Origin: Methylophilaceae bacterium
GTDB taxonomy: Bacteria > Pseudomonadota > Gammaproteobacteria > Burkholderiales > Methylophilaceae
Assembly: GCA_028355955.1 (NCBI GenBank)
Contig: JAOMTQ010000009.1
Location: 1 to 48,708, forward strand
Direction of reading: 5' to 3'
Length of the DNA stretch: 48,708 nucleotides
This document shows, one piece after another, positions 38,900-48,482 of the stretch. Each line of letters begins with the position of its first letter. The stretch's first letter is position 1. The translations under genes were made by a program, and so were the position numbers. The notes beneath the pieces are model-generated. The model saw only the letters and a list, made by a program, of their open reading frames with translations, searched no databases and was not told the DNA's origin.

Positions 38900-39640
38900 C
38901 TACCCTGTTAATTTTTCAGCTAAATCACTAGCTTCTTTAAAATTTAACGTACCCTTGTATATAGCCGTACCTGTTATAACACCTCGAATCCCTACATTAG
39001 CAACATCACAAAGTAATTTAATATCATTTAAATTTGAAACTCCACCACTTGCAATAACAGGTATTTTTAATGCTTCAGAAAGCTTAACGGTCGCATCTAC
39101 ATTAACGCCGGCTAACATACCATCTCTACCAATATCGGTATATATCACTGATTCAACTCCGTAATCCTCAAACTTTTGTGCTAATTCAATCACATTATGA
39201 CCGGTCATTTTCTCCCAACCATTTATGGCGACATCACCATCTTTTGCATCCAGTCCAACAATTATTTGGCCGGGGAAAGCAAAACATGCCTCGTGTAAAA
39301 ATCCTGGGTTAGTAACGGCTGCTGTTCCAATTATTGCTGAATCAACGCCACTATTTAAAAAGCTTTCAACTGTATCAAGATTTCTTATGCCGCCACCTAA
39401 TTGAATTGGGATTTCACTTCCAACCTCAGATACAATCGACTTTATAGCCGCTTCATTGACTGGTTTACCTGAAAATGCTCCATTTAAATCAACAAGATGA
39501 AGTCTTTTTGCTCCCTCATCAATCCATTTTCTTGCCATCTCTGCAGGATTTTCAGAAAAGATAGTTGATTTATCCATTAATCCTTGTTGAAGTTGGACAC
39601 ACTTCCCATCCTTAAGATCAATTGCTGGAATTATTAACAT
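38900..39640 (-). CDS. hisA: ProFAR isomerase
   Basis: HisA isomerises ProFAR to PRFAR. The 246-residue barrel shows [19 protein letters not shown] with Asp8 and a later [12 protein letters not shown] with the second catalytic Asp. It is homologous to neighbouring hisF, the classical internal-duplication pair. It starts four bases downstream of hisH. Confidence 0.98.
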   Translation of the reverse strand: MLIIPAIDLKDGKCVQLQQGLMDKSTIFSENPAEMARKWIDEGAKRLHLVDLNGAFSGKPVNEAAIKSIVSEVGSEIPIQLGGGIRNLDTVESFLNSGVDSAIIGTAAVTNPGFLHEACFAFPGQIIVGLDAKDGDVAINGWEKMTGHNVIELAQKFEDYGVESVIYTDIGRDGMLAGVNVDATVKLSEALKIPVIASGGVSNLNDIKLLCDVANVGIRGVITGTAIYKGTLNFKEASDLAEKLTG

Positions 39641-39644
39641 AGCT

Positions 39645-40262
39645 TTAAATCTTCCATGAAATAAAATTATCCAATAACTGCAAACCTAATTCTGAGCTCT
39701 TTTCAGGATGAAATTGTGCTGCAAAAATATTTTCTTTAGCGATTGCACATGTAAATTCTTCGCCATGATTTGTTGTGCCAGTAACATACTCTTTTTTAAC
39801 ATCTGATGCATAAAAACTATGCACAAAATAAAAAGAACTACCTGAATTTATATTATTCCACATAGGGTGATTTTTAGATTGTTGCACCTTATTCCAACCC
39901 ATGTGAGGAATTTTTATTCTCTCTTGCTTACTTGGTTGAAATTTTTTTATCTTTCCTTCAAAAATACCAAACCCTTCAACATCACCCTCTTCACTTTTTT
40001 CAAAAAGGAGTTGAAGACCTAAACAGATACCCAAAAAAGGTTTTTTTTTAGCTGATTCAATAACTACATCCCTTAAGCCTCTTTTATCTAACTCTTTAAT
40101 ACAATCTGGCATTGCGCCTTGGCCAGGAAAAATTACCTTATCTGCTTTTTTAATAAAGTCGGGGTCACTGCTTACTGCGGATGGAATTTTTGGTGCAATA
40201 TATCTTACAGCATTATGAACTGATTTTAAGTTGCCGATACCATAATCGATAATTGCAATCAT
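39645..40262 (-). CDS. hisH: Imidazole glycerol phosphate synthase, glutaminase subunit
   Basis: HisH releases ammonia from glutamine for HisF. The 205 residues show the class I glutaminase triad: Cys80 in FLGICLGLQ, and His185 and Glu187 in AAQFHPEKS. The N-terminus reads [14 protein letters not shown], typical of HisH. It lies between hisB and hisA. Confidence 0.98.
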   Translation of the reverse strand: MIAIIDYGIGNLKSVHNAVRYIAPKIPSAVSSDPDFIKKADKVIFPGQGAMPDCIKELDKRGLRDVVIESAKKKPFLGICLGLQLLFEKSEEGDVEGFGIFEGKIKKFQPSKQERIKIPHMGWNKVQQSKNHPMWNNINSGSSFYFVHSFYASDVKKEYVTGTTNHGEEFTCAIAKENIFAAQFHPEKSSELGLQLLDNFISWKI

Positions 40263-40283
40263 AAATTAAATTTTTTAACGAGT

Positions 40284-40874
40284 TTAAAGAGAGCCTTTGG
40301 TTGAAGGCATTTCACCTTTAATTTTTTCATCAATTTCAACAGCAAATCTCAGCGCTCTTCCGAAAGCTTTGAAAATAGTTTCTGACTGATGATGAGCGTT
40401 GTCTCCTCTTAAATTATCTATATGAAGTGTGATATTTGCATGATTTATAAAGCCTTGGAAAAATTCATGAATCAAATCCACATCGAAGTCTCCAATTCTT
40501 GCTCGGGTAAATTCAACATTTAATTTAAGTCCTGGCCTGCCTGATATATCTAAAACAACTCTTGAAAGTGCCTCGTCAAGCGGGACATATGCATGCCCAT
40601 ACCTTCTAATTCCTAACTTATCTCCTATCGCTTTATCAAATGCCTGGCCTAAAGTAATCCCAATGTCCTCGACAGTATGATGCGCATCAATATGTAAATC
40701 ACCTTTTGCCTTAATATCAATATCAAATAACCCATGTCGAGAAATTTGTTCAAGCATGTGATCAAGAAAGCCGATTCCTGAATCTAAGCTAGATTTTCCA
40801 GAACCATCAATATCGATAGTAACTTCAATATCGGTTTCTTTGGTTTTTCTAGATACTTTGGCTGATCTTTTCAT
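40284..40874 (-). CDS. hisB: Imidazoleglycerol-phosphate dehydratase
   Basis: HisB dehydrates IGP to imidazole acetol phosphate. I start it at the ATG at 40874 ([18 protein letters not shown], 196 residues), the length of single-domain IGP dehydratases; the frame stays open to 40943 but overlaps the DUF2256 gene. Manganese ligands lie in [17 protein letters not shown] and [12 protein letters not shown]. No good ribosome-binding site precedes the start, and a seven-codon mini-frame (40890-40870) ends over it. Confidence 0.95.
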   Translation of the reverse strand: MKRSAKVSRKTKETDIEVTIDIDGSGKSSLDSGIGFLDHMLEQISRHGLFDIDIKAKGDLHIDAHHTVEDIGITLGQAFDKAIGDKLGIRRYGHAYVPLDEALSRVVLDISGRPGLKLNVEFTRARIGDFDVDLIHEFFQGFINHANITLHIDNLRGDNAHHQSETIFKAFGRALRFAVEIDEKIKGEMPSTKGSL

Positions 40875-40899
40875 AAGGAGGATTTTAGCATGAGTTTGA

Positions 40900-41028
40900 T
40901 TATTTTTCTCTTCGGCAACGCTCGGAACAATACTTAACCTCATTCCAAACTTTTTCCCATTTCTTTCTCCAAGAGAAAGGTTTATTACAAACTTTGCAAA
41001 TTTTAGTTTCTAATAAATTTTTTTTCAT
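40900..41028 (-). CDS. DUF2256 small cysteine-rich protein
   Basis: This 42-residue protein has the features of the DUF2256 family: C11-KV-C14, [20 protein letters not shown] and then SERCR, giving four cysteines (11, 14, 34, 38) likely to bind zinc. The start at 41028 is ATG and TAA lies at 40900-40902. The family has no established function. It stands between an unknown gene and hisB, in line with the his operon. I see only a weak ribosome-binding site (TAGGTTT). Confidence 0.85.
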   Translation of the reverse strand: MKKNLLETKICKVCNKPFSWRKKWEKVWNEVKYCSERCRREK

Positions 41029-41066
41029 CTTATAAACCTATCATAGAGATAAAGACTTAAAATTTA

Positions 41067-41582
41067 CTACATTTTAATAATTTGTAGGTTTGGTTTTATC
41101 TGCTCATAGAGATTGTCAAGATACTTCAGGGTATCTTCAGGAAAATCTATTTTTTCAAAGTAATTTTTGACTAAGGGGCAAATAACATTCTTCTCACTAG
41201 AGTCTTTAAAATCTCCTTCTACTCCGATAACTTTACTTTCCTCATCAACAGAGAAAAGGTTTTGTTGTGACCAAATTTCATTATCAACGGTCTTTATATC
41301 AAAACCAATAAAGGTAGTCTGATCTTCAAGGACATATGCAGAGGCTCTTACAAATCCTTTTATATCATTATGTTTTTGTACTAAATAACTTACTAGATAT
41401 AATTCAAGGTCATCTATGATTCCCTTTCCATTGTTTACCTCAGAGAACATACCCGTATATATTAAATTAATATTTTCATCATCACAAAAGGCGATCGCCT
41501 TATTTACTGCCTTATGCTCCAAAACATTTTTCATATAGAGACTGGGGAAGTCATTTTTTAGAAAATCAAAAACTTTTGTCAT
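41067..41582 (-). CDS. Unrecognised 171-residue protein in the his operon
   Basis: I do not recognise this family. The protein is acidic, has no signal peptide, no membrane helix, and no catalytic motif I can name. It contains an alternating hydrophobic stretch that looks like a mixed alpha/beta soluble domain (YLVSYLVQKHNDIKGFVRASAYV, in two parts). Codon use is like its neighbours. It lies 21 bases downstream of hisC and 38 bases upstream of the DUF2256 gene, so it is co-transcribed with his genes. Confidence 0.8.
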   Translation of the reverse strand: MTKVFDFLKNDFPSLYMKNVLEHKAVNKAIAFCDDENINLIYTGMFSEVNNGKGIIDDLELYLVSYLVQKHNDIKGFVRASAYVLEDQTTFIGFDIKTVDNEIWSQQNLFSVDEESKVIGVEGDFKDSSEKNVICPLVKNYFEKIDFPEDTLKYLDNLYEQIKPNLQIIKM

Positions 41583-41603
41583 ATTAGCTAACCTTTATTT
41601 TTT

Positions 41604-42665
41604 TTATTTTACTATTTCTCTCATAACTGAGACTAATTTATGCATTTGGTTCATTGTTCCTATAGTGATCCTAATAAAGTTTGAGATTTTCGCAGGCGAA
41701 TTAAAGTATCTAACTAAAATTTTATTTTGTCTTAATGCATCGTATATATCTTCTCCGCTCTTTTGCTTATGGTGTGTGAAAATAAAATTGGCACCAGAGG
41801 GCAGCACTTCGAAACCTATACTTTTTAATTGTGCCTCCAAATATACTCTTGCTTCAATGACTCTATTACAATTTTCTTCAAAATAAATTTTATCTGTAAT
41901 TGATGACATAGCGGAAATTTGAGCAAGCCTATCAATTGGGTATGAGTTAAAGCTATTTTTAATTCGATTTAATGCTTCGATAAGACTTGGACTGCCAAAA
42001 GCACAGCCGATTCTCATTCCTGCAAGAGAGCGTCCTTTTGAAAAGGATTGAGTTACGATTAAATTCTCATATCTATTAATTAATTTAATCACCGAGCTTG
42101 TCCCGAAATCAACGTAAGCTTCATCAATCACCACTACACTATTATTATTATTTAAAAGAAGAGATTCAATATCTTTTAATGTTTTCGGTATACCTGTGGG
42201 TGCATTTGGATTTGGAAATATAATGCCTCCATTTTCTATAAGGTAATCATCAAGATTTATATTAAATTTTTGATCGAGGGGTATTTGCTTATATTTGATC
42301 TCATATAATTGACAATAAACGGGGTAAAAGCTGTAAGTGATATCCGGAAATAAAACAGGCTTATCTTTTTTTAAAAGCCCCTGAAAAATAAACGCTAGAG
42401 ATTCATCGGAGCCATTACTTACAAAAACTGATTCAATGGGAAGGTTATGATGCTCAGCTAATAATTTTTTTAATTCTACACTTTCAGGATCTGGATATAA
42501 CCTTAAGGAATCATTACAGTTATTCTTAATTTTGTTTAAAACATTGGGACTTGGGCCGTATGGGTTTTCATTTGTATTAAGTTTCAGTAAATTTAAATCT
42601 TTAGGCTGCTCTCCTGGTGTATAGGGTATTAATTTTTTAACTATGTCCCCCCAGTACATACTCAT
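41604..42665 (-). CDS. hisC: Histidinol-phosphate aminotransferase
   Basis: HisC transfers an amino group from glutamate to imidazole acetol phosphate. The 353-residue PLP enzyme has [15 protein letters not shown] at the N-terminus, [10 protein letters not shown], the DEAYVDFG block, and the PLP lysine K210 in [14 protein letters not shown]. The start overlaps the hisD stop by four bases. Confidence 0.97.
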   Translation of the reverse strand: MSMYWGDIVKKLIPYTPGEQPKDLNLLKLNTNENPYGPSPNVLNKIKNNCNDSLRLYPDPESVELKKLLAEHHNLPIESVFVSNGSDESLAFIFQGLLKKDKPVLFPDITYSFYPVYCQLYEIKYKQIPLDQKFNINLDDYLIENGGIIFPNPNAPTGIPKTLKDIESLLLNNNNSVVVIDEAYVDFGTSSVIKLINRYENLIVTQSFSKGRSLAGMRIGCAFGSPSLIEALNRIKNSFNSYPIDRLAQISAMSSITDKIYFEENCNRVIEARVYLEAQLKSIGFEVLPSGANFIFTHHKQKSGEDIYDALRQNKILVRYFNSPAKISNFIRITIGTMNQMHKLVSVMREIVK

Positions 42666-43966
42666 TTTTTTTTATTTGTTCGATACTTTGCTGATTCAGC
42701 ATGCGCAAATAAACCTTCACCCATAGCAAGGTTTGATGCAACAACGCCAAGATTGTCTGCCGTTTTCACCGACAAATTAATTAGACTAGATCTTTTCTGG
42801 AAATCATAAACACCTAATGGTGATGAAAATCTAGCCGTACCAGACGTTGGTAGGACATGATTTGGTCCTGCACAATAATCTCCGACTGCTTCGCATGTAT
42901 TTTTTCCCATAAAAATTGCACCTGCATGAGAAATTTCTTCAAGTAATAAATTAGGATTTTCAACAGATAACTCAAGGTGCTCAGGTGCTATAAAATTTGC
43001 TATTTTTGCTGCCTCACTTAGGTCTTTTGCCAAAATAAACAAACCTCTATTTTTAAGGGCGGTTTTTATTATTTTTTTTCTGGGCATATCCTCGATTAAG
43101 CGATTAATACTTTCTTGAACGCTTTTTAAAAACTGATCATCTATAGATATAAGAATTGATTGGGATAGCTCGTCGTGTTCAGCTTGTGAAAAAAGATCCA
43201 TTGCTATCCAATCTGGGCTAGTTTTTCCGTCGCATATAATTGTAATCTCAGATGGTCCCGCAATCATATCTATTCCTACGGCTCCAAATACTAATCGTTT
43301 TGCTTCCGCAACATATGCATTTCCTGGCCCTACAATTTTATCGACTTTTGGAATTGTCTCTGTACCGTAAGCTAGTGATGCTATGGCCTGAGCTCCGCCA
43401 ATTGTGAAAACTCTATCTACGCCAGCTACCATAGCTGCAGCAAAGACCAAGTCATTTTGTTCTCCAGCAGGAGTGGGGACAACCATAATTAAATTTTTGA
43501 CCCCTGCAATTTTTGCAGGGATAGCATTCATCAATACTGATGAAGGGTAAGCTGCTTTTCCCCCAGGAACATAAAGTCCTACTGAATCTATTGGTGTAAT
43601 TTTTTGACCATAACTCGACCCATCACTATCTTCATAACTCCATGATTCTCCCTTTTGCTTAAGGTGATAGTTATGTATTCTTTCTGCCGCTAATTTCAGA
43701 TCTTCTTTAGTTTGCTCTGGGATATTCTCAAAAGCTTCCGTTAGCCTTGCTTTACTTATTTCCAACTCTGATACAGATTTCACTTCAAGATGATCAAGTT
43801 GAGAAGTAAATTCTATGAGCGCTTGATCGCCTAGCCTCTTAATATCACTAACAATAGATTTCGTGATTTTCTGAACTTCACTATTGCTAGTCGAATCAAA
43901 ATCAAGATTATCTTTAAGGTCACTAAAAAAATTTTTATCTTCCGAGAATTGTTTTTTTATATTCAA
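42662..43966 (-). CDS. hisD: Histidinol dehydrogenase, probable TTG start
   Basis: HisD oxidises histidinol to histidine in two NAD-dependent steps. The 434 residues contain [43 protein letters not shown] with zinc ligands, and [20 protein letters not shown]. The first usable start is TTG at 43966, five bases after hisG, with no clear ribosome-binding site, suggesting coupling to hisG translation. Confidence 0.96.
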   Translation of the reverse strand: MNIKKQFSEDKNFFSDLKDNLDFDSTSNSEVQKITKSIVSDIKRLGDQALIEFTSQLDHLEVKSVSELEISKARLTEAFENIPEQTKEDLKLAAERIHNYHLKQKGESWSYEDSDGSSYGQKITPIDSVGLYVPGGKAAYPSSVLMNAIPAKIAGVKNLIMVVPTPAGEQNDLVFAAAMVAGVDRVFTIGGAQAIASLAYGTETIPKVDKIVGPGNAYVAEAKRLVFGAVGIDMIAGPSEITIICDGKTSPDWIAMDLFSQAEHDELSQSILISIDDQFLKSVQESINRLIEDMPRKKIIKTALKNRGLFILAKDLSEAAKIANFIAPEHLELSVENPNLLLEEISHAGAIFMGKNTCEAVGDYCAGPNHVLPTSGTARFSSPLGVYDFQKRSSLINLSVKTADNLGVVASNLAMGEGLFAHAESAKYRTNKKK

Positions 43967-43971
43967 AATAT

Positions 43972-44607
43972 TTATAAAGCTACTTTCGTAAAGTTTTCAA
44001 TTAATGTTTTTAACTGCTCTCTTTTAATTTTTAGAGCTGCTTGATTAATGATAAGTCTTGAACTTATCTCACTGATTTTTTCGAATGCTTTAAGATTATT
44101 GGCTTCAAGGGTTTTACCTGAACTAACTAAATCTACAATCAAATCTGACATACCAACAATTGGGGCCAATTCCATAGAGCCGTATAGCTTTATGACATCA
44201 ATATGTATTCCTTTATTGGAAAAAAATTCCCTTGCAGCTTGCGGATACTTAGTGGCAACACGCAATCTTGTTTTTTGTTTAATACTTCCCTCATAATCAA
44301 ACTCTTTTCGAGCTGCAACCATTAACTGACATTTTCCTATTCCTAAATCTAAGGGTTGAAAGAGGCCTTTACCTTGGAATTCGTCTAATACATCTTTACC
44401 AGCAATCCCCATATCAGCACCTCCCCATTCTACATAGGTAGGGACATCGGAAGCTCTCACTATAATAAGTTGAATATTTTTTTTGTTTGTTCTAAAAACT
44501 AATTTTCTAGATATTTCTGGATCCTCTTCACATGAAATTCCCAACTTATTAAGTATTGGCATTGTTTCTGTAAAAATTCTTCCTTTTGATAAAGCTATAG
44601 TAATCAT
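43972..44607 (-). CDS. hisG: ATP phosphoribosyltransferase, short form
   Basis: HisG starts histidine synthesis from ATP and PRPP. The 211 residues show [32 protein letters not shown] and the PRPP-binding block ADNL-like [18 protein letters not shown]. It lacks the C-terminal regulatory domain of the long form, so it should need the HisZ partner for feedback control. hisZ is not in this window. The start follows the murA stop with no gap. Confidence 0.97.
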   Translation of the reverse strand: MITIALSKGRIFTETMPILNKLGISCEEDPEISRKLVFRTNKKNIQLIIVRASDVPTYVEWGGADMGIAGKDVLDEFQGKGLFQPLDLGIGKCQLMVAARKEFDYEGSIKQKTRLRVATKYPQAAREFFSNKGIHIDVIKLYGSMELAPIVGMSDLIVDLVSSGKTLEANNLKAFEKISEISSRLIINQAALKIKREQLKTLIENFTKVAL

Positions 44608-45873
44608 TTAATTTAATCTCTTTATATTTGCACCTAACGCATTAAACTTGGCTTCTAATTTTTCATAACCTCTATCAAGGTGGTAAATTCTTTCAATTGT
44701 TGTTTTTCCATTAGCAACAAGAGCTGCAAGAACAAGAGAAGCTGAAGCTCTCAAATCAGTCGCCATCACATTTGTACCGGTTAGAATATTATTCCCTTTT
44801 GTGATTGCTGTATTTTGTTTGATATCAATTTCTGCTCCCATCCTTATAAGCTCTTGTGCATGCATGAACCTGTTCTCAAAAATGGTTTCTGTAATCTCAC
44901 TTACTCCTTCGGCAACTACATTTAATGCCATAAACTGTGCTTGCATATCTGTAGGGAAAGCTGGATATGGCGCTGTGATAATTTTAACACTTTCTAATTT
45001 TTTATTCCCAGTGACTGAGATGCTATTTTCACTGACTTCTACTTTAGCTCCGCTTTCTTTAACTTTTTGTGTAATTGATTCCATTTCTTCAGGATTCACA
45101 TTATTACAAATAACATGCCCTCCTGTCATTGCAGCTGCAACCATAAAAGTACCTGCCTCAATTCGGTCGAACATAATTTTATAAGAAGTTTCTTTTAGAG
45201 ATGAAACACCCTGAATTTTAATTTTATCAGTACCGAGGCCCTCAATAATCGCTCCCATTTTGATAAGACAATTTCCCAAGTCTACAATTTCAGGTTCTTT
45301 GGCAGCATTTTCTAAAATTGTTATACCTTCAGCTAAAACTGCTGCCATCATCAAGTTTTCAGTACCTCCAACTGTAACTTGGTCCATAAAAATTCTACAG
45401 CCTTGAAGTTTTTTATTTGGAAGATTTGCTGTTGAAGCACTAATATAACCCTTATCGATGATTATCTTGGCACCCATTAACTCAAGTCCTTTAATGTGAA
45501 TATCTACAGGCCGAGATCCAATTGCACATCCACCAGGCAATGAAACTTTTGCCTCACCATGTTTTGCAAGCAAAGGGCCCAAAACTAAAATTGATGCACG
45601 CATAGTTTTCACTAGGTCATAAGGTGCATCAAAATTATTCACATCATTTGCTTTTAAAAAACAGGCGTTATCTTGATGGTTTACGCTTACTCCAAGTTCA
45701 CTTAAAAGATCTATGCATGTCTCGATATCTTGAAGGTTAGGAACGTTTTGAAGGTTGACCGCTTCATCAGACAATAACGATGAAATTAGTATAGGAAGGG
45801 CAGCATTCTTAGCGCCCGAAATACAGACTTCTCCTTCAAGGGGAAAGCCACCTTCTATAACGAGTTTATCCAA
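44608..45873 (-). CDS. murA: UDP-N-acetylglucosamine 1-carboxyvinyltransferase, TTG start
   Basis: MurA makes the first committed peptidoglycan precursor. The 421-residue protein begins [20 protein letters not shown] with Lys22/Asn23, and has the active-site Cys116 in [13 protein letters not shown], the residue attacked by fosfomycin. The start codon is TTG at 45873, three bases after grxD. It lies at the head of the his genes, as in other betaproteobacteria. Confidence 0.97.
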   Translation of the reverse strand: MDKLVIEGGFPLEGEVCISGAKNAALPILISSLLSDEAVNLQNVPNLQDIETCIDLLSELGVSVNHQDNACFLKANDVNNFDAPYDLVKTMRASILVLGPLLAKHGEAKVSLPGGCAIGSRPVDIHIKGLELMGAKIIIDKGYISASTANLPNKKLQGCRIFMDQVTVGGTENLMMAAVLAEGITILENAAKEPEIVDLGNCLIKMGAIIEGLGTDKIKIQGVSSLKETSYKIMFDRIEAGTFMVAAAMTGGHVICNNVNPEEMESITQKVKESGAKVEVSENSISVTGNKKLESVKIITAPYPAFPTDMQAQFMALNVVAEGVSEITETIFENRFMHAQELIRMGAEIDIKQNTAITKGNNILTGTNVMATDLRASASLVLAALVANGKTTIERIYHLDRGYEKLEAKFNALGANIKRLN

Positions 45874-45875
45874 AG

Positions 45876-46184
45876 CTATTCTTTAGAAATTGTTTTTGCT
45901 AACTCGCCAGATTCATAAAGTTCACGAATAATGTCAGCACCACCAATGAATTCACCTCGAATATACAGCTGCGGGATTGTTGGCCAACTTGAATATGCCT
46001 TTATACCTTCCCTAATCTCTGGATCTTGTAAAACGTCAACTGTTTCAAATGAGGTATCTAGGGCACCTAAAGCTTGGCAAGCTACGCTTGAAAAACCACA
46101 CTGAGGAAAAGTTGGATTACCTTTCATGAATAGAAGAACTTCATTATCATCAATTAATTTTTTTATTCTTGCATTTGTAGTCAT
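45876..46184 (-). CDS. grxD: Monothiol glutaredoxin (Grx4/GrxD type)
   Basis: The 102-residue protein carries the monothiol motif C29-G-F-S32 (FPQCGFSS) and the glutathione-binding [21 protein letters not shown]-like segment ([18 protein letters not shown]). Such proteins hold a [2Fe-2S] cluster with glutathione and pair with BolA proteins. The bolA gene lies directly upstream, which supports that partnership. Confidence 0.95.
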   Translation of the reverse strand: MTTNARIKKLIDDNEVLLFMKGNPTFPQCGFSSVACQALGALDTSFETVDVLQDPEIREGIKAYSSWPTIPQLYIRGEFIGGADIIRELYESGELAKTISKE

Positions 46185-46196
46185 AAATTTTAACCT

Positions 46197-46445
46197 TTAA
46201 ATATTATTCTTTTTACTCCATTCATCTGGAGTATATGTTTTGATCGAAAGCGCATGAATTTCACTTTGCATCATATTACCAAGTGCTGAATATACCAACT
46301 GGTGTTGTTTAATCATCGATTGATCGTTAAAAACATCACTGACAATAACTGCGTCAAAGTGTGTTCCATCATCACCATTAACTTTTATAAAGTTACAATT
46401 TAAATTTGTTTCTATGATTTTTTGAATCTCAATAGCTTGTAACAT
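46197..46445 (-). CDS. BolA/IbaG-family protein
   Basis: The 82-residue protein has the BolA fold: the FDAVIVSDVFNDQSMIKQHQLVYSALGNMM region (read in two parts) with a central His, and an N-terminal amphipathic helix. It resembles IbaG, which lies next to murA and the mla genes in E. coli. BolA proteins form heterodimers with CGFS glutaredoxins, and grxD follows 12 bases later. Confidence 0.92.
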   Translation of the reverse strand: MLQAIEIQKIIETNLNCNFIKVNGDDGTHFDAVIVSDVFNDQSMIKQHQLVYSALGNMMQSEIHALSIKTYTPDEWSKKNNI

Positions 46446-46446
46446 A

Positions 46447-47223
46447 CTAATTCCTTAGTTTATATCCAGATTTTAACATTCTGATAGTAATAAATGACAA
46501 AATAATAAAAAATGATACGACGATCAACAAACTTAGATAAGGAGATGTATCAGACTGGCCAAAAAATCCATATCTAAAACCATCTATCATGTAAAAGAAT
46601 GGATTAAAGTGAGAAATATTTTGCCACATCTGGGGTAACGAATGGATAGAATAAAAGACTCCTGATAACATTGAAAGTGGCATAATCACAAAATTTCCAA
46701 AAGCTGCCATTTGATCAAATCTAGTCGCCCATATACCCGCAATCATTCCAAAAGCACCCATTAGACCTCCCCCACAAAAAGCAAATATAAATACAAACCA
46801 GGGGTGCTCTACAGGCAAATCTACATAAAACATTGCAATGAGATAAATGCAAATACCTACAAACATACCTCGAACGATTGCGGCAATCAAAAATGCAAAA
46901 AAAAGTTGCAAGTAACTTAAGGGGGTTAACAATAAGAAAACAATATTTCCCATAATTTTTGCCTGAATCAAGCTTGATGAGCTATTAGAAAAAGAATTTT
47001 GTAAAAGCGACATCATAATTAATCCAGGAATCAAAAATACTAAATAGTTAACACCTTCATAAACCTCCAGACGATCTCCTAAAACTTGAGAAAAAATCAA
47101 TAAGTATAAAATTCCAGTAATTACAGGAGCTGCTACTGTTTGAAATGCAACCCGCCAGAACCTTAATAGCTCTTTTTTTAGTAGTGTCCAAGTGCCTATT
47201 AATTGATCTCTAAAAGTATTCAT
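46447..47223 (-). CDS. ABC-2 type transporter permease (YadH-like)
   Basis: The 258 residues form six hydrophobic segments of the ABC-2 membrane domain, with FRVAFQTVAAPVITGILYLLIF near the N-terminus and IWATRFDQMAAFGNFVIMPLSMLSGVFYS, the usual ABC-2 signature region. It is seven bases from the ATPase and works with it. The substrate is unknown; YadGH-like pairs occur widely in proteobacteria. Confidence 0.93.
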   Translation of the reverse strand: MNTFRDQLIGTWTLLKKELLRFWRVAFQTVAAPVITGILYLLIFSQVLGDRLEVYEGVNYLVFLIPGLIMMSLLQNSFSNSSSSLIQAKIMGNIVFLLLTPLSYLQLFFAFLIAAIVRGMFVGICIYLIAMFYVDLPVEHPWFVFIFAFCGGGLMGAFGMIAGIWATRFDQMAAFGNFVIMPLSMLSGVFYSIHSLPQMWQNISHFNPFFYMIDGFRYGFFGQSDTSPYLSLLIVVSFFIILSFITIRMLKSGYKLRN

Positions 47224-47230
47224 TCTAAAT

Positions 47231-48142
47231 TTAATTTTTACCTGTTAGTTTTAGAAAAATATTTTCTAAATCAGATTCAATTAACTTCAAATCTAAAATT
47301 TGTATTTTTAATGAATTTAATTTTTCTATAATGCCTGATGCATCAGAAACTTTTTTTAATTTAAAAGTACACCAGTCATCCTCTTGTTGAAAAGGAGTCT
47401 CTTTCAAAAGTACACTAATTTTTTTGATATTATTCTTTTCTAATCTTACTTTTAAATTTTTTAAGGAAAATTCCTTTAATAAATTTTTTGTTGAATCTAA
47501 AGCAACAATTTTTCCACTTTTCATCATAGCTACTCTATTACAAAGGGCTTCGGCTTCCTCAAGATAATGCGTAGTTAAGACGATTGTATGACCCTCATTA
47601 TTTAATTCTTTTATGAAGCTCCACAATTTTTGCCTTAGCTCAACATCAACTCCTGCAGTTGGTTCATCTAAAACAATAACTGGCGGGCGGTGAACTAAAG
47701 CTTGAGCAATTAAAGCCCTTCGCTTCATGCCACCAGAAAGCTTTCGCATATTTGTAGACGATTTTTCAGTTAAATCTAATCTTTCAATAACTTCATCTAC
47801 CCATTTATCATTTGATTTATCTTTACCAAAGTACCCAGCCTGAAATCTCAACATCTCTCTGACATTAAAAAAGGGGTCGAATACTAATTCTTGAGGGACA
47901 ATTCCCACTGAATGACGAGCTTCTTGATATTCTTTATTCACGTCAAAGCCCATCACAGAAATATTGCCATCAGATGGCTTTACCAATCCTGCCATCATAT
48001 TAATTAATGTTGATTTACCTGCGCCATTTGGACCTAACAAACCAAAGAACTCCCCTTTCTCAATTGACAATGAAATGCCGTCAACAGCTTTTAACTGTTT
48101 ATAATTTTTTCTTACATTTTTAAAGACGATTGCTTTTTTCAT
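47231..48142 (-). CDS. ABC transporter ATP-binding protein (YadG-like)
   Basis: The 303-residue ATPase has Walker A GPNGAGKST (37-45), the Q-loop around GIVPQE (80-85), signature LSGGMKRR (135-142), Walker B VIVLDE (155-160) and a following H-loop TTHYLEE. The C-terminal 80 residues are typical of the drug/lipid ABC-2 type. It pairs with the downstream permease. Confidence 0.95.
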   Translation of the reverse strand: MKKAIVFKNVRKNYKQLKAVDGISLSIEKGEFFGLLGPNGAGKSTLINMMAGLVKPSDGNISVMGFDVNKEYQEARHSVGIVPQELVFDPFFNVREMLRFQAGYFGKDKSNDKWVDEVIERLDLTEKSSTNMRKLSGGMKRRALIAQALVHRPPVIVLDEPTAGVDVELRQKLWSFIKELNNEGHTIVLTTHYLEEAEALCNRVAMMKSGKIVALDSTKNLLKEFSLKNLKVRLEKNNIKKISVLLKETPFQQEDDWCTFKLKKVSDASGIIEKLNSLKIQILDLKLIESDLENIFLKLTGKN

Positions 48143-48200
48143 TATTTAACAGACGTATTTCTTGAGAAAAAATTCAAGAGGGTGGGAAGATTTCTTATGC

Positions 48201-48482
48201 TTAGATTAAATCTTCAACCCCATAAAGTTTTGCGAGCTTCAGCAAATTTTTTGGTGGGGTATTAATTGTTACATTATGGTTATATCTTTTAGCATTCCTT
48301 TTCAACTCAAAGATCAAACTTAAGGCTGAAGTATCTACATGTTTAACTTGAGAAAAATCAATCTGAACTGAATCAGACCAATTAAAGTTTTTTGTTTTTT
48401 CAATTAAACTTGGAATCTCATCATATGTAATGGATCCAGACAACTTCCATAAGTTAGTTTCAAATTCTATATTAAGCGGCAT
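48201..48482 (-). CDS. mlaB: STAS-domain protein MlaB
   Basis: MlaB binds the ATPase MlaF of the Mla phospholipid transporter. The 93 residues are one STAS domain, with VQIDFSQVKHVDTSALSLIFELK around the conserved Asp-Thr-Ser. The start overlaps the end of mlaC by 11 bases. The downstream ABC-2 pair and bolA are the usual neighbours. Confidence 0.9.
   Translation of the reverse strand: MPLNIEFETNLWKLSGSITYDEIPSLIEKTKNFNWSDSVQIDFSQVKHVDTSALSLIFELKRNAKRYNHNVTINTPPKNLLKLAKLYGVEDLI

Noticed and set aside
40890-40937. Plus-strand AAGGAGG followed by ATG and a 15-codon frame
   Set aside because: The Shine-Dalgarno match is striking, but the frame is very short, lies antisense to the hisB/DUF2256 junction, has no promoter seen, and is probably chance.
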